Below are positions 8,499 through 17,266 of a stretch of DNA of 38,329 bases, one piece after another. The stretch is from a virus. The stretch is taken from IMG/VR virus record IMGVR_UViG_3300048012_000107, positions 1-38,329 of that record; one strand, 5' to 3'. How positions within the stretch are numbered: position 1 is the first letter of the stretch; the number at the start of each line of letters is the position of its first letter. Both the position numbers and the translations under genes were made by a program. The notes beneath the pieces were generated by a model. The model saw nothing but the letters and a program-made list of their open reading frames with translations. It searched no databases and was not told the origin of the DNA.

Positions 8499-8696
8499 AT
8501 GTTTCCAGAGACTCATTTTCCTTTAAACTCAGAGCTAATCAAGGCTTTGGATGAGAGGTTTCCTATGCGTGATTTTGATACCAAGGTTACGCTACGGGAA
8601 ATCGACTATCATAACGGGCAGCGTTCCGTTGTTAACTTTTTAAGGGATAGACTTGAGGAGCAAGTAGAGAACTCTTTTAATTCAACATTAGAATAA
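8499..8696 (+). CDS. Small hypothetical protein
   Basis: A 65-aa acidic protein starting at ATG 8499, six bases after the preceding stop and four bases before the next gene, so it fits the operon spacing. The sequence has MRDFDTKVTLREIDYHNGQ and then FLRDRLEEQVENSF, which looks helical. I recognise no family and see no Shine-Dalgarno site. Its place at the border between DNA metabolism and virion genes says little. It contains one ACTATCAT 8-mer (8604). Confidence 0.6.
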   Translation: MFPETHFPLNSELIKALDERFPMRDFDTKVTLREIDYHNGQRSVVNFLRDRLEEQVENSFNSTLE

Positions 8697-8700
8697 CACT

Positions 8701-8904
8701 ATGTGCATGTCATCCCCGTCAGCTCCTCCTCCTAGACAGGCCCCGGTTCCACCACCTAGGCCAGCTATGAAGGTAGAACAAATTAAAAATATCAGAACAG
8801 AAAAAAGAAAAAAGACTTCCCGAAGAGGAGGTCAACGCTCACTTACAATCAATCGAACCGCTCCAGCTACCGGAACAACCGGGAGCGGAGCAAAAGCCTA
8901 TTAA
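8701..8904 (+). CDS. Small Pro-rich and basic phage protein
   Basis: A 67-aa protein in two parts: a proline-rich N-terminus after MCMSSPSA (PPPRQAPVPPPRP) and a basic half with KRKKTSRRGGQRSLTINR. Short proteins of this layout, beginning with Met-Cys and ending with an Arg/Ser-rich segment, recur in T7-like marine phages near virion genes. Their function is not known to me. The Cys at position 2 lacks a preceding signal peptide, so it is not a lipoprotein. The gene fits the tight spacing of its neighbours. Confidence 0.65.
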   Translation: MCMSSPSAPPPRQAPVPPPRPAMKVEQIKNIRTEKRKKTSRRGGQRSLTINRTAPATGTTGSGAKAY

Positions 8905-8907
8905 ATT

Positions 8908-9216
8908 ATGAGTTACTACGGAACAACTATAAACGACTTCCAAGCAAGTTCAACACATTCAGTGTCTTGGAACGGAAGCACTGGGATGTTTGCTGTTTCT
9001 GCTTCTAGTTTCAATGGAACAGCAGTTACCCTTAAACACAAAATAGGTAATGTTTTCGTTGATTTGGGAACAGACGCTGTTTTATCCGCAAACGGAGCAG
9101 TTATCTTTTCAACCTCAGCTACAGAACTTCAAGTTTCTGTTAGTGCTGGAAGCGGAAACCCTTCTTCAGGCGCTGTTATTCTCGTTCAGCCGGTTGCTGA
9201 AAACAAAGCCTTTTAA
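8908..9216 (+). CDS. Small beta-rich hypothetical virion protein
   Basis: A 102-aa protein rich in Ser, Thr, Val and Ala with alternating hydrophobic positions throughout (for example ELQVSVSAG and AVILVQPV). This suggests a small beta-sandwich. It has no cysteines, no membrane segment and no catalytic motif. It is followed after two bases by the first large fibre gene. A structural role such as a decoration or fibre-accessory protein is plausible from composition and position only. Confidence 0.6.
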   Translation: MSYYGTTINDFQASSTHSVSWNGSTGMFAVSASSFNGTAVTLKHKIGNVFVDLGTDAVLSANGAVIFSTSATELQVSVSAGSGNPSSGAVILVQPVAENKAF

Positions 9217-9218
9217 AC

Positions 9219-11024
9219 ATGCTTTACAGACCCTCTTTAGTTTCTTCTACCACACGTTCTCCTGTTAGGTCGTTGGTGCAAAAATTGTTTGGGTCTGAAG
9301 GATTTGACCCACTAGCGCTAGACCCTTACCTTTTATTCGACGCGCAGACATCAATGCGCGGCACCCTTGAGGCGTTCACGCTAGACCTTGACCCGGCGAA
9401 TCCATCGACGCTCGACGTTATCACAGCGAACCGCAGCGGCGTTGCCACGTTCACCGATGCCAATGGTAACATAGCGACCGCCCCAAGCGACACGGTGCGC
9501 GTTGACCACACTCAGGGAGCCGAGTTGACTCCGACAGTTTATCAGCACATCGGACACACAGACTTTTCAACGGACTGGACCAAAGCAAATGTTGCACTTA
9601 GCACATCTGAATTTAATGCACCGGATGGAACTTCAACGGCTTATAAAATCACAAACTCTAGTTCGTCTGGTAATCATTTCATAAGAGATTCAATTACTAG
9701 TGGCGCAAATCCTTCAACTGTGGTAAGCGGTCGGTCTTACACCTTGAGCGTGTTTCTCCGCAAAGGCACAAAGGATGTAGTCTCTATCGGCGATGGTTTT
9801 AATGTTAATGTGTTAGCTCGTTTTAACCTGACATCTGGCACTGTAACAAATTTGAGCGCATCAAGTTCAATCATTGAGCAATTTGGCGATTGGTTTCGAT
9901 GCAGCGCAACAATAACAACCACAGGCACAACCCTTGGTTTAATGCTATTTACCGGCAATAATTACGCAGGGCATGACACGTCAGGCGATTTCCACGCCTT
10001 TGGACCACAGCTCGAAGAAGGCACAACCGCGAGCGACTTCGTGGCGAACACAACGGGCAGCCCGAAGTTCACGGGCATCAGCGCAACGTATTCGCCTAGA
10101 GTCCCCATGATTCTGGTGGAGCCGAGTGCGACGAATCTTATCAGCCACACCAATTTTTCTAATTGGGTGCAATCGACTAACACAACTCTTCAAGATGGTT
10201 TAGGTTACGCAGGGCAACCTTCAAAAATATTCACAGCCTCGGCAGGGACACACCGTACTTTTTACTCTAATACGTTTTCCTCCAACTCTGGGACAACTTA
10301 CACAGGCTCCCTGTGGATTAGGCGTGTAACAGGCACTGGCACGGTTCAGATTAACCATCAATCTTCCGCTCAAGGTAATTTAACGAACATTACCAGCGAT
10401 ATAAATGAAGAGTGGACTCGCATTAAAATAAACTTTACTGGCAACGCAACCAGCGGAAATATTTATTTTGGTATTTGGTTGAACGTGCAAGGGGACGCTG
10501 TTGAAATTTCAATGCCTCAAGTTGAAGAAGGCGCAGTGGCAACATCGTTCATACCGACAGCAGGCGGTGACGCCGCAGCAAGAACGCGAGCCGCTGACGA
10601 CCTTAAGATTACCGGCAGTGCCTTTACGGACTTCTTTAACAGCGGAGGAGACGGCACGTTTTACGCTGAGTTCATTACGCGCACTATTACAGAAGAACAA
10701 ATTTATGTTCTAGCAGGTCACAGCAGCGTTCAGCGGTATCTCTATTCTAATACTGTCACCTCAACCTTAAACTCTTATGACGGCTCAACAGGCTCAATTT
10801 CTACCGCCGGTATCCAATCCACTCTGAACCGAGCTTCAATCTCGTATAACTCAAACTCACGGAAAGGCTCATTAAATGGTTCGACGGATTCAAATCACTC
10901 CGGCTCCGGTAATTTAAGAGATTCGACTCGTTTATCTATTGGCCAATCTTGGATTAGTGACAAACAACTCAACGGCCACATCAAGCGTCTCATCTACTGG
11001 CCTACACACTCAGACTCTCTCTAA
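9219..11024 (+). CDS. Large tail-fibre or receptor-binding protein with repeated lectin-like modules
   Basis: A 601-aa protein. After a short N-terminal region with LLFDAQTSMRGTLEAFT come two related modules of about 150 residues. Each opens with a TNFS or TDFS plus Trp signature and closes with PQLEEGTTASDF or PQVEEGAVATSF. This is the common phage pattern of carbohydrate-binding or concanavalin-like domains. A third lectin-like domain (TFYAEFITRT onward) ends in GHIKRLIYWP. The linkers are GC-rich and the module interiors AT-rich, suggesting module exchange. The protein most likely binds cell-surface glycans. It sits outside the usual gp17 position and is followed after three bases by a second, larger fibre gene. 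Confidence 0.75.
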   Translation: MLYRPSLVSSTTRSPVRSLVQKLFGSEGFDPLALDPYLLFDAQTSMRGTLEAFTLDLDPANPSTLDVITANRSGVATFTDANGNIATAPSDTVRVDHTQGAELTPTVYQHIGHTDFSTDWTKANVALSTSEFNAPDGTSTAYKITNSSSSGNHFIRDSITSGANPSTVVSGRSYTLSVFLRKGTKDVVSIGDGFNVNVLARFNLTSGTVTNLSASSSIIEQFGDWFRCSATITTTGTTLGLMLFTGNNYAGHDTSGDFHAFGPQLEEGTTASDFVANTTGSPKFTGISATYSPRVPMILVEPSATNLISHTNFSNWVQSTNTTLQDGLGYAGQPSKIFTASAGTHRTFYSNTFSSNSGTTYTGSLWIRRVTGTGTVQINHQSSAQGNLTNITSDINEEWTRIKINFTGNATSGNIYFGIWLNVQGDAVEISMPQVEEGAVATSFIPTAGGDAAARTRAADDLKITGSAFTDFFNSGGDGTFYAEFITRTITEEQIYVLAGHSSVQRYLYSNTVTSTLNSYDGSTGSISTAGIQSTLNRASISYNSNSRKGSLNGSTDSNHSGSGNLRDSTRLSIGQSWISDKQLNGHIKRLIYWPTHSDSL

Positions 11025-11027
11025 CTC

Positions 11028-13916
11028 ATGGCACTCAATTTATCCACACTGACCAACGCGTCGACATCAGGCACAGTTTTGACCGAGGCGTTAACTACCG
11101 CCGACTTTTTGGACTCGGTGCCGATTTTGTCAAACCTTGCCAACCGAGGAAATAAAGGAGGCGACGCCAAGCAGACGGTGGGCAGCAACCAACCTAAAGC
11201 ACTTCCACTAGTCAACGGTTCAGGGTATGTTTATTTGCCTAACGTGACCGGCAACGCTCCGGCTGTTGACTTTCCAAACGTCCCGTCATCGACGAACTAT
11301 GTGCTGACTATTGTTGCTGACATTCAAAATCCATCAAATTTTCATTTTGTCACTGGTGTTAATTCTGCACATCGCTTTGCTATTTTCACTAATCAATTTT
11401 ACGCACCAAACCGAGGCGGGGTGACCCTAAACTCTGCGATAACGACCGGTCTCTCTACGTTTGTAATTGAAGGAACTGGGTCGGCGATAACTTTAAAACA
11501 AAACGGCGTTACCAAGGCCACTGTGACCGGTTCTACAAATGGGTTTGACGTGACCCATATTTCTTTTAACGGCCAATATGGCGGCACTAGTATTCAATCT
11601 ATTTCAGGACTAGTGAAAAGCGTAGTGTTGACCGTAGGCGGCACTGAGTCCGTTAACATCGACTTCGCGGCCACCAACATCCGCCACGGTGACACCAAGT
11701 TCAAATGCGCGACTGGTCAGGTTGTTACAATCAATCAGTCCGGCAACGACCCCGGGACCATTATCAAGAAACCGGTGCTTCGGTTCGCTAATAAAAGCGA
11801 TGCATCTACTAACATAGCTCTTGCCGGTCTGTTAAACCAGACGGTTACTGGTGGTTACATGTTCGCGGCGTTTAGTGTTCTTGGTGATGGTGGAGAAGCG
11901 CAATCAAGAATCTTTAGTATGAACTCTACAGGTGCGTTTGAATACGAGGCAGGTGGGTTTGACTTGAGAAGAAATAGCGTAGACGGCTCTAACCTTGAGT
12001 TTAGATACAACGGCGCATCAGCCGCAACGCTACACCAAGACGTAATGGACGATAGCCTCGGTGATATTTTGTTCGAGCATCAATTTCAAAACGGCGCACA
12101 AGTCAGCAAGCTAAATAATGCAAACGAAGCGAATGGAACGACAAGTGTTTCAGGTGTTTTAAGTTCTGAAGAATTTAGAATCGCAGAACTCAGTGGCTCA
12201 AACACTACCGGTGCGTTTGACCTAGAATACCTTGCCCTCTTCCCTGCGACCATCACCGACGCCCAAGCTGACTCTGTTCGTAATTATATTAATAATAGGA
12301 ACAACGTATTTAGTCTCATTGACTCACAAGGCTACTATTTCTACGATGCCCAGAAAGCCCCAGTCGGAGCGATAACAACAGGCTCGGCCTCATGGAACGG
12401 ACGTATCATTGGCTCGGACTTTGGGGACTCTGACCGCTATGCCACACAAGGCACAACCAACGAGGAGCCAGTCGGGGACGGCTATGTTGTTACCTTTGCA
12501 GACAACGCTGACCACCTAGATATTCCACAAGTAACCCAAGCTGGCTGGCAAGTCGTCGGCACGTCAATCGGAACCTTTGCGTATCGCGTGGATAACGATG
12601 CGGTCACTGAGTTAAATCTTTTGGGTAACTTTGGTTCACAGCGACAAAGTGGTGATTTGTATGGTATTATATTATTACCAGAATCGGCAACAGGTGCAGA
12701 TATTGAATCTGCGAGGAGACTCTTGATTGATAGAGGTGCGGCAGATGCAACCACACTATCTGATATGTCAGATGCTTGGCAGTATCGGTCAGATTTAACT
12801 GAGTTTAAAAATATTGATTTTTCATCAGTTACGAATTTTGGGTCTTCGTGGTTCAATTGCGCGAGCTTGACCACGTTCAGTGTCGCGAGCTTACCGTCAG
12901 CCACGGCTGTAAATAGCGCATGGAGGAACTGCGGTTCTCTAACCTCATTTAACACAGATTTAGCTGAAGCCACGAATGTAAGTGATGCGTGGTTGAGTTG
13001 TTCAAGTTTGTCGAATTTTGGTCCTGTCGATATTTCAAAAGGAACAAATTTTAGTAACGCTTGGAAATCCTGCTCGTCCCTAACGTCATTCGCGAGTGGC
13101 GCAAAGCTCGGCACGAGCGCACAGAATGTGAACTTTACGAGCGCATGGCGGGACAGTGGACTTACTTCGTTCAGCACTCCGTTGCCGACCGCGACAAATC
13201 TCAACACAACGTGGTATACTTGCACAGCCCTAGCAAGTTTTAGCAGCCAACTTTCAGCGGCAACTCGCGTAGATGCCGCGTGGTATGGTTGTGTTTCACT
13301 TTCAAGTTTTACAACTACCGAGATTCCCAACTGCTCAAATTTCAGCAGTGCGTGGCACAACTGCTCCTCTCTAACGTCATTCGCGAGTGGCGCAAAGCTC
13401 GGCACGGCGGCGAACAATGTGAACTTTACGAGCGCATGGCAAGACAGTGGGCTTACAAGCTTTCCTGCTGACATTGATTTAAGTCAGGGGACAGATTTCT
13501 TTAACACGTGGCGCGGAACAGACTTAACGTCTTTTGAAACTCCCATCACTTCGGCAAAAAGATTCCCGCAAGCTTGGCAATCCTGTGGGAGCCTTACAAA
13601 TTTTAGTAGTGCGGTGTTTCAAAATTGGAATCCTAGCAGTTTACTTACCGGTGTTTTCCATAGAACATGGAAATTCTGCACGGCTCTAACCGCTCAATCG
13701 GTTGAGAACATCCTGACCTCTATCGACGCATCCGGCAAATACGCAACATCCGACGGTGACCCTTATCAAAATACAGTCAATACACAACTGGCTGACGCTG
13801 GCATCGACATTGACTACGATGGAACGACGCTCAGTGCTGCAACTGACAGTGCAATAACATCTCTACGAGTTAAGGGCTGGGTAATTTTTATTAACGGAGT
13901 GGAAAGAATACCATAA
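11028..13916 (+). CDS. Giant receptor-binding-type protein with lectin-like domains and leucine-rich-like repeats
   Basis: A 962-aa protein. Residues 1-220 form one lectin-like domain. Residues 230-430 form a second, with the family ending TDAQADSVRNYINNRN. Residues 430-585 form a third, ending in GADIESARRLL. Residues 585-890 hold about 13 tandem units of roughly 23 residues with the core AWxxCxSLTxF, resembling BspA-type leucine-rich repeats. The C-terminus ends SLRVKGWVIFINGVERIP. Such repeats mediate protein or surface binding, so a role in host recognition is likely. Composition alternates between GC-rich and AT-rich blocks. No reverse transcriptase or template repeat is present, so this is not a diversity-generating retroelement target. 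Confidence 0.75.
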   Translation: MALNLSTLTNASTSGTVLTEALTTADFLDSVPILSNLANRGNKGGDAKQTVGSNQPKALPLVNGSGYVYLPNVTGNAPAVDFPNVPSSTNYVLTIVADIQNPSNFHFVTGVNSAHRFAIFTNQFYAPNRGGVTLNSAITTGLSTFVIEGTGSAITLKQNGVTKATVTGSTNGFDVTHISFNGQYGGTSIQSISGLVKSVVLTVGGTESVNIDFAATNIRHGDTKFKCATGQVVTINQSGNDPGTIIKKPVLRFANKSDASTNIALAGLLNQTVTGGYMFAAFSVLGDGGEAQSRIFSMNSTGAFEYEAGGFDLRRNSVDGSNLEFRYNGASAATLHQDVMDDSLGDILFEHQFQNGAQVSKLNNANEANGTTSVSGVLSSEEFRIAELSGSNTTGAFDLEYLALFPATITDAQADSVRNYINNRNNVFSLIDSQGYYFYDAQKAPVGAITTGSASWNGRIIGSDFGDSDRYATQGTTNEEPVGDGYVVTFADNADHLDIPQVTQAGWQVVGTSIGTFAYRVDNDAVTELNLLGNFGSQRQSGDLYGIILLPESATGADIESARRLLIDRGAADATTLSDMSDAWQYRSDLTEFKNIDFSSVTNFGSSWFNCASLTTFSVASLPSATAVNSAWRNCGSLTSFNTDLAEATNVSDAWLSCSSLSNFGPVDISKGTNFSNAWKSCSSLTSFASGAKLGTSAQNVNFTSAWRDSGLTSFSTPLPTATNLNTTWYTCTALASFSSQLSAATRVDAAWYGCVSLSSFTTTEIPNCSNFSSAWHNCSSLTSFASGAKLGTAANNVNFTSAWQDSGLTSFPADIDLSQGTDFFNTWRGTDLTSFETPITSAKRFPQAWQSCGSLTNFSSAVFQNWNPSSLLTGVFHRTWKFCTALTAQSVENILTSIDASGKYATSDGDPYQNTVNTQLADAGIDIDYDGTTLSAATDSAITSLRVKGWVIFINGVERIP
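12769..13660 (+). repeat. Tandem leucine-rich-like repeat region inside the giant fibre gene
   Basis: About 13 units of 20-30 codons carry the core AWxxCxSLTxF. Two of them are nearly identical as DNA: 13080-13165 and 13371-13456, exactly 291 bases (97 codons, four units) apart. They share 36 identical bases at their start and another 25 identical bases further on. This points to recent duplication or gene conversion of a four-unit block. Confidence 0.85.
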
Positions 13917-13918
13917 TT

Positions 13919-14263
13919 ATGACAGACGAAACCCATAGATTCTTTAGGTTCTCCAACGAGGCATCCTACGAGACACTCACGACTGCTGGTAACACCGCAA
14001 GGAACCTACCAGACGAACAAAGTGACCGGTGGTTAGCTCTTTGGGATAAGACTTTTCTCGACCCTGAGACCAACAGCGACCGCCTGTATTGTGTTAAGCG
14101 CAGTGGCATATTGCCGACCGACGACTTTGACCTAGAGGGCATTGAGGAAATTAACCTAGACACGTATCTCCAACGCCTACGCTGGGAGCCACCTATCGAA
14201 GAAGACCTAGAGCTTCTTGATGAACTACAACTACCTGACCAATGGACCCTGACGCACCCTTAA
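13919..14263 (+). CDS. Hypothetical acidic protein after the fibre gene
   Basis: A 114-aa acidic protein rich in Glu, Asp, Leu and Trp, with LPDEQSDRWLALWDKTFLD and a C-terminal IEEDLELLDELQLPD. I do not recognise a family. It starts two bases after the giant fibre gene and its 3' end overlaps the next gene by 22 bases. Small proteins downstream of fibres are often fibre-assembly chaperones, and that is the most natural guess here, but there is no direct sequence evidence. Confidence 0.6.
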   Translation: MTDETHRFFRFSNEASYETLTTAGNTARNLPDEQSDRWLALWDKTFLDPETNSDRLYCVKRSGILPTDDFDLEGIEEINLDTYLQRLRWEPPIEEDLELLDELQLPDQWTLTHP

Positions 14264-14571
14264 CTGACATTGAGCAATCCCGAGCCGACACGGGCTTCCG
14301 GTATTACGTGGTTCAGCCTGACGAACTTTACACGGGACTTGTTGCAGCCGTAGACGCTGACCGAGGATACCCGACCCCTAACACCTTGACGGGCCTACCT
14401 CCTGTAGAAAACCTTGCAGAAGCTACAGACGGTAGCGGGCGACTTATAGCCATTGACTGCTGGAGATTCACCGCTAACGATGATGCGATGCTTGAGGGGG
14501 CGGATGGAGTGCAAGAGTTAACCCAACTAGAATTTTTATCAATTAAACCTGAAGCAGAAGAAACACTTTAA
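14242..14571 (+). CDS. Hypothetical protein before the portal gene
   Basis: A 109-aa acidic protein with FRYYVVQPDELYTGLVAAVD in its N-terminal third and ENLAEATDGSGRLIAIDCWRF in the middle. No family is recognised. It overlaps the previous gene by 22 bases and the portal gene by one base (TAATG), so it lies in the same translational chain. It may act with the preceding protein in fibre assembly; this is inference from position only. Confidence 0.6.
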   Translation: MDPDAPLTDIEQSRADTGFRYYVVQPDELYTGLVAAVDADRGYPTPNTLTGLPPVENLAEATDGSGRLIAIDCWRFTANDDAMLEGADGVQELTQLEFLSIKPEAEETL

Positions 14572-16142
14572 TGAACGGAACTTCAATCGAGTCTCAATAC
14601 ATTTCTTTAGAGAGTGAGAGGCACTCTTTTTTAGACAGAGCGCGTCAAGCCTCTAAACTTACCCTTCCGTATGTAATGCCGGAAGATGGTCATAATTCTC
14701 ATTCACGTTTAGAAACACCCTTTCAGGGCATTGGAGCAAGAGGGGTCAACAATTTAGCATCCAAGTTACTACTAGCCTTATTGGCTCCTAATGCCCCGTT
14801 TTTCCGTCTTAACTTTGACGAACCAAAACTGCGCCAAGAAGGCGCAACCCAAGAGATTATCTCAGAAATGGAAGTCGCTCTTCAACGTGTTGAGGAGTCG
14901 GTCATGGAAGAGATTAGTAAACAGTCCTACCGTGTAGGCGTTCACGAACTTCTCAAACACTTAATCGTAACTGGTAATGCACTGTGCTACATCCCGGAGG
15001 AGGGGGGTATGCGTGTGTTCCATTTGGACCGCTTTGTTATCAAGCGTGACCCTATGGGTAATCCTTTTAAGATTATCACAAAAGAGACTCTCGACTACAA
15101 TACACTTCCCGACAATGTAAAGGAAGCCGCTGGGCTTATCGACGGCGACACCTTAGGTCGTAACTGTGACCTATTTACCTGTGTTGAACTACAGGGCAAG
15201 AAGTGGTCAGTCCGACAAGAGGTCAAAGGAACGCTTGTAGAAGGCTCTGTGGGAACCTTCAGTAAAGAAAAACTACCGTATATCCCTCTTCGTTTCTCTA
15301 AGATTGACGGGGAAGATTATGGTAGGGGATATGTAGAAGAGTATCTTGGTGATTTAATCAGCCTAGAGACTCTCACCCAAGCTATTGTTGAAGGTTCAGC
15401 AGCGGCTGCTAAAGTGTTGTTCCTAGTTAATCCTAACGGAACCACACGAGCTAAGACTCTCGCTGAAAGCCCTAACGGTGCAATAACCCAAGGAAACACC
15501 AACGATGTTTCTGTGTTGCAGCTTAACAAGGCAGCAGACTTCAGTATCGCAGCGCAAACCGCTGACAGCATCAAAGAGCGACTTGGGCAAGCCTTCCTGC
15601 TCACCTCAGGAGTTGTTAGGCAAGCTGAGCGTGTTACAGCAGAAGAGATTAGAATGCTCACCTTGGAGCTTGAGTCTGCACTAGGTGGACTCTACTCGCT
15701 TCTTAGTAACGAACTTCAGCTTCCTATGGTCAACCGGGTCATGGACATCATGGCCAAGAAGAAGCGCATGCCTAACCTTCCGAAAGACTTGGTTAAGCCT
15801 GTAATCATCACAGGAGTAGAAGCTCTTGGTAGAGGAAACGACCTTCAGAAATTAGATTTGTTCTTGGCTGGAGCTGCACAAGTGGTTGGACCACAAGCTA
15901 TCGGTCAGTTTGTTAATGTTGAAGAATACTTCAAACGCAGAGCTACTAGTCTTGGAATCAAGACCAGAGGACTTATTAAGACGCAAGAAGAACTTCAACA
16001 AGAAGCACAACAAGCTCAGATGATGTCCTTGGCAGAAAAAGCAGCGCCTCAGGGCGTAGCAGCCTTAGGCAACATCGCTAAAGAATCTGTCTCGAACGAA
16101 GCCGCAATGGCTGAGCAAGAGGCACCTCAACAACAACAATAG
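14571..16142 (+). CDS. Portal (head-tail connector) protein, T7 gp8-like
   Basis: A 523-aa protein (T7 gp8 has 536) forming the twelve-fold ring through which DNA is packaged and ejected. The N-terminus carries SRLETPFQGIGARGVNNLASKLLLAL, the connector hallmark here broken as FQGIGARGVNNLASKL plus LLALLAPNAPFF. Later come VEGSAAAAKVLFLVNPNG and the helical ERVTAEEIRMLTLELE that matches the portal stem and wing. The C-terminus is Gln and Glu rich (EAQQAQMM, QEAPQQQQ). It starts at a TAATG overlap and is followed after five bases by the scaffold gene, the T7 order. Confidence 0.95.
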   Translation: MNGTSIESQYISLESERHSFLDRARQASKLTLPYVMPEDGHNSHSRLETPFQGIGARGVNNLASKLLLALLAPNAPFFRLNFDEPKLRQEGATQEIISEMEVALQRVEESVMEEISKQSYRVGVHELLKHLIVTGNALCYIPEEGGMRVFHLDRFVIKRDPMGNPFKIITKETLDYNTLPDNVKEAAGLIDGDTLGRNCDLFTCVELQGKKWSVRQEVKGTLVEGSVGTFSKEKLPYIPLRFSKIDGEDYGRGYVEEYLGDLISLETLTQAIVEGSAAAAKVLFLVNPNGTTRAKTLAESPNGAITQGNTNDVSVLQLNKAADFSIAAQTADSIKERLGQAFLLTSGVVRQAERVTAEEIRMLTLELESALGGLYSLLSNELQLPMVNRVMDIMAKKKRMPNLPKDLVKPVIITGVEALGRGNDLQKLDLFLAGAAQVVGPQAIGQFVNVEEYFKRRATSLGIKTRGLIKTQEELQQEAQQAQMMSLAEKAAPQGVAALGNIAKESVSNEAAMAEQEAPQQQQ

Positions 16143-16147
16143 AAAAA

Positions 16148-16915
16148 ATGGCTGACACCCACATCATTAATGATAAAACAGAAAGCGAGCAAATCTCTTT
16201 AGAAGAGGAAGCAGCCGCTATTCAAGAACAAGAAGTCCAAGCTGACAACCGTCCAGAGTGGCTTCCTGATAAGTTCAAAACACCAGAGGACTTAGCTAAC
16301 GCCTACAACAGCCTTGAAGGCAAGTTAGGTTCTAATACTCAAGAACAACAAGAGGACTTACCTCCAACTGAGGTTCAAGAATCTACAGATGAAGACTCTC
16401 AGACTTCGGCAATCATCGCTGCTTCTGATGAGTTTTCAGACCAAGGTCAACTAAGCGAAGACACCTATAAAACACTTGAGGCTAGCGGTCTTAGCCGCAA
16501 CCTCGTTGACTCGTATATCGAAGGACAACAAGCCCTACAGGCTTCTGGAGAGGCTGAGTTGTTGAGTGAAATCGGAGGCCGTGAGGCTTACGAGCAAATC
16601 TCTGAGTGGGCCTCTGAAGCTCTTAGTGAAAACCAACTTGAAGCATACAACAAAGCACTTGAAACAGGAACTGATGAGCAAGCCTCGTTAGCTCTAGACT
16701 GGATTAAGACTAAGTATGAAGAGGCTAACGGTGTTAGTCCTTCTTCTTTTATTCAAGGAGGAACCAAAGGGTCTGGAGAATCAGCCTTTGAAAGCCGCGC
16801 TCAAGTCTTGGCAGCAATGGCTGAACGAGACGCTAGAGGCAAAAAGCGTTACGAGGTTGACCCTGCGTATCGCAAAGAAGTTGAGCGCCGTCTTGCAATA
16901 TCAACCATGATATAA
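16148..16915 (+). CDS. Capsid assembly scaffolding protein, T7 gp9-like
   Basis: A 255-aa acidic, coiled and low-complexity protein (T7 gp9 has 307). The signature RPEWLPDKFKTPEDLANAYN near residues 35-54 is typical of podovirus scaffolds. The rest is Glu and Gln rich and helical. The C-terminal part is basic (RDARGKKRYEVDPAYRKEVE), which usually contacts the capsid shell. ATG 16148 follows an A-rich leader without a Shine-Dalgarno site. In T7 the major capsid gene comes next; here nearly 1.7 kb of lysis and mini-protein genes intervene. Confidence 0.93.
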   Translation: MADTHIINDKTESEQISLEEEAAAIQEQEVQADNRPEWLPDKFKTPEDLANAYNSLEGKLGSNTQEQQEDLPPTEVQESTDEDSQTSAIIAASDEFSDQGQLSEDTYKTLEASGLSRNLVDSYIEGQQALQASGEAELLSEIGGREAYEQISEWASEALSENQLEAYNKALETGTDEQASLALDWIKTKYEEANGVSPSSFIQGGTKGSGESAFESRAQVLAAMAERDARGKKRYEVDPAYRKEVERRLAISTMI

Positions 16916-16918
16916 AAA

Positions 16919-17107
16919 ATGAATATTATTAATTACCTAATTGACAACAAAGACACCCTCATTAGCACCCTTACCGCTATTGTTGCAGCAGCTTCAGCTA
17001 TTGCAGCTCTAACGCCGACACCGACTGATGACGGGTGGGCCTCTAAGCTATACAAGATTGTTGACTGGCTTGCCCTTAATGTTGGAAACGCCAAGGACAA
17101 AAACTAA
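16919..17107 (+). CDS. Small membrane protein, holin candidate
   Basis: A 62-aa protein with a single hydrophobic stretch (LISTLTAIVAAASAIAALTP, about residues 15-34) and a polar C-terminus YKIVDWLALNVGNAKDKN. Small phage membrane proteins with an ending like IVDxLALNVGxAK recur beside lysis genes, which suggests a holin or antiholin role. The location at the head of a cassette with an amidase supports this. A second holin candidate lies at 33225-33386 in the T7 gp17.5 position, so which one sets lysis timing is unknown. Confidence 0.6.
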   Translation: MNIINYLIDNKDTLISTLTAIVAAASAIAALTPTPTDDGWASKLYKIVDWLALNVGNAKDKN

Positions 17108-17126
17108 CCCATTAACAAGTAATACC

Positions 17127-17240
17127 ATGCCTAAAGTTGGAAAAAAAAAATACCCATACACTCCTGCTGGGAAAAAAGCAGCTAAGAAAGCAGCTAAGAA
17201 AGCAGCTAAGAAGTCTAGTCTTTCTATTAAGAAGAAGTGA
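17127..17240 (+). CDS. Lysine-rich mini-protein
   Basis: A 37-aa protein, MPKVGKKKYPYTPAGKKA followed by three AAKK(A) repeats and SSLSIKKK. Its charge is strongly positive. The MPKVGKKK opening recurs in short proteins of marine podoviruses and myoviruses. Function is unknown; binding to DNA, RNA or the capsid interior would fit the charge. The DNA holds a perfect repeat of GCAGCTAAGAAA units that could slip. There is no Shine-Dalgarno site. Confidence 0.7.
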   Translation: MPKVGKKKYPYTPAGKKAAKKAAKKAAKKSSLSIKKK

Positions 17241-17266
17241 AGAAACAAATAACCTTCAGGTGAAGC

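Noticed and set aside
12482-13474. A 330-codon open frame on the minus strand
   Set aside because: It is the antisense of the repeat-rich fibre gene, where periodic codons avoid stops on the other strand. Its product has no domain pattern and no other minus-strand gene exists in the window.
11028-13916. Fibre gene as target of a diversity-generating retroelement
   Set aside because: No reverse transcriptase and no template/variable repeat pair with adenine-biased changes; the internal repeats are ordinary tandem duplications.
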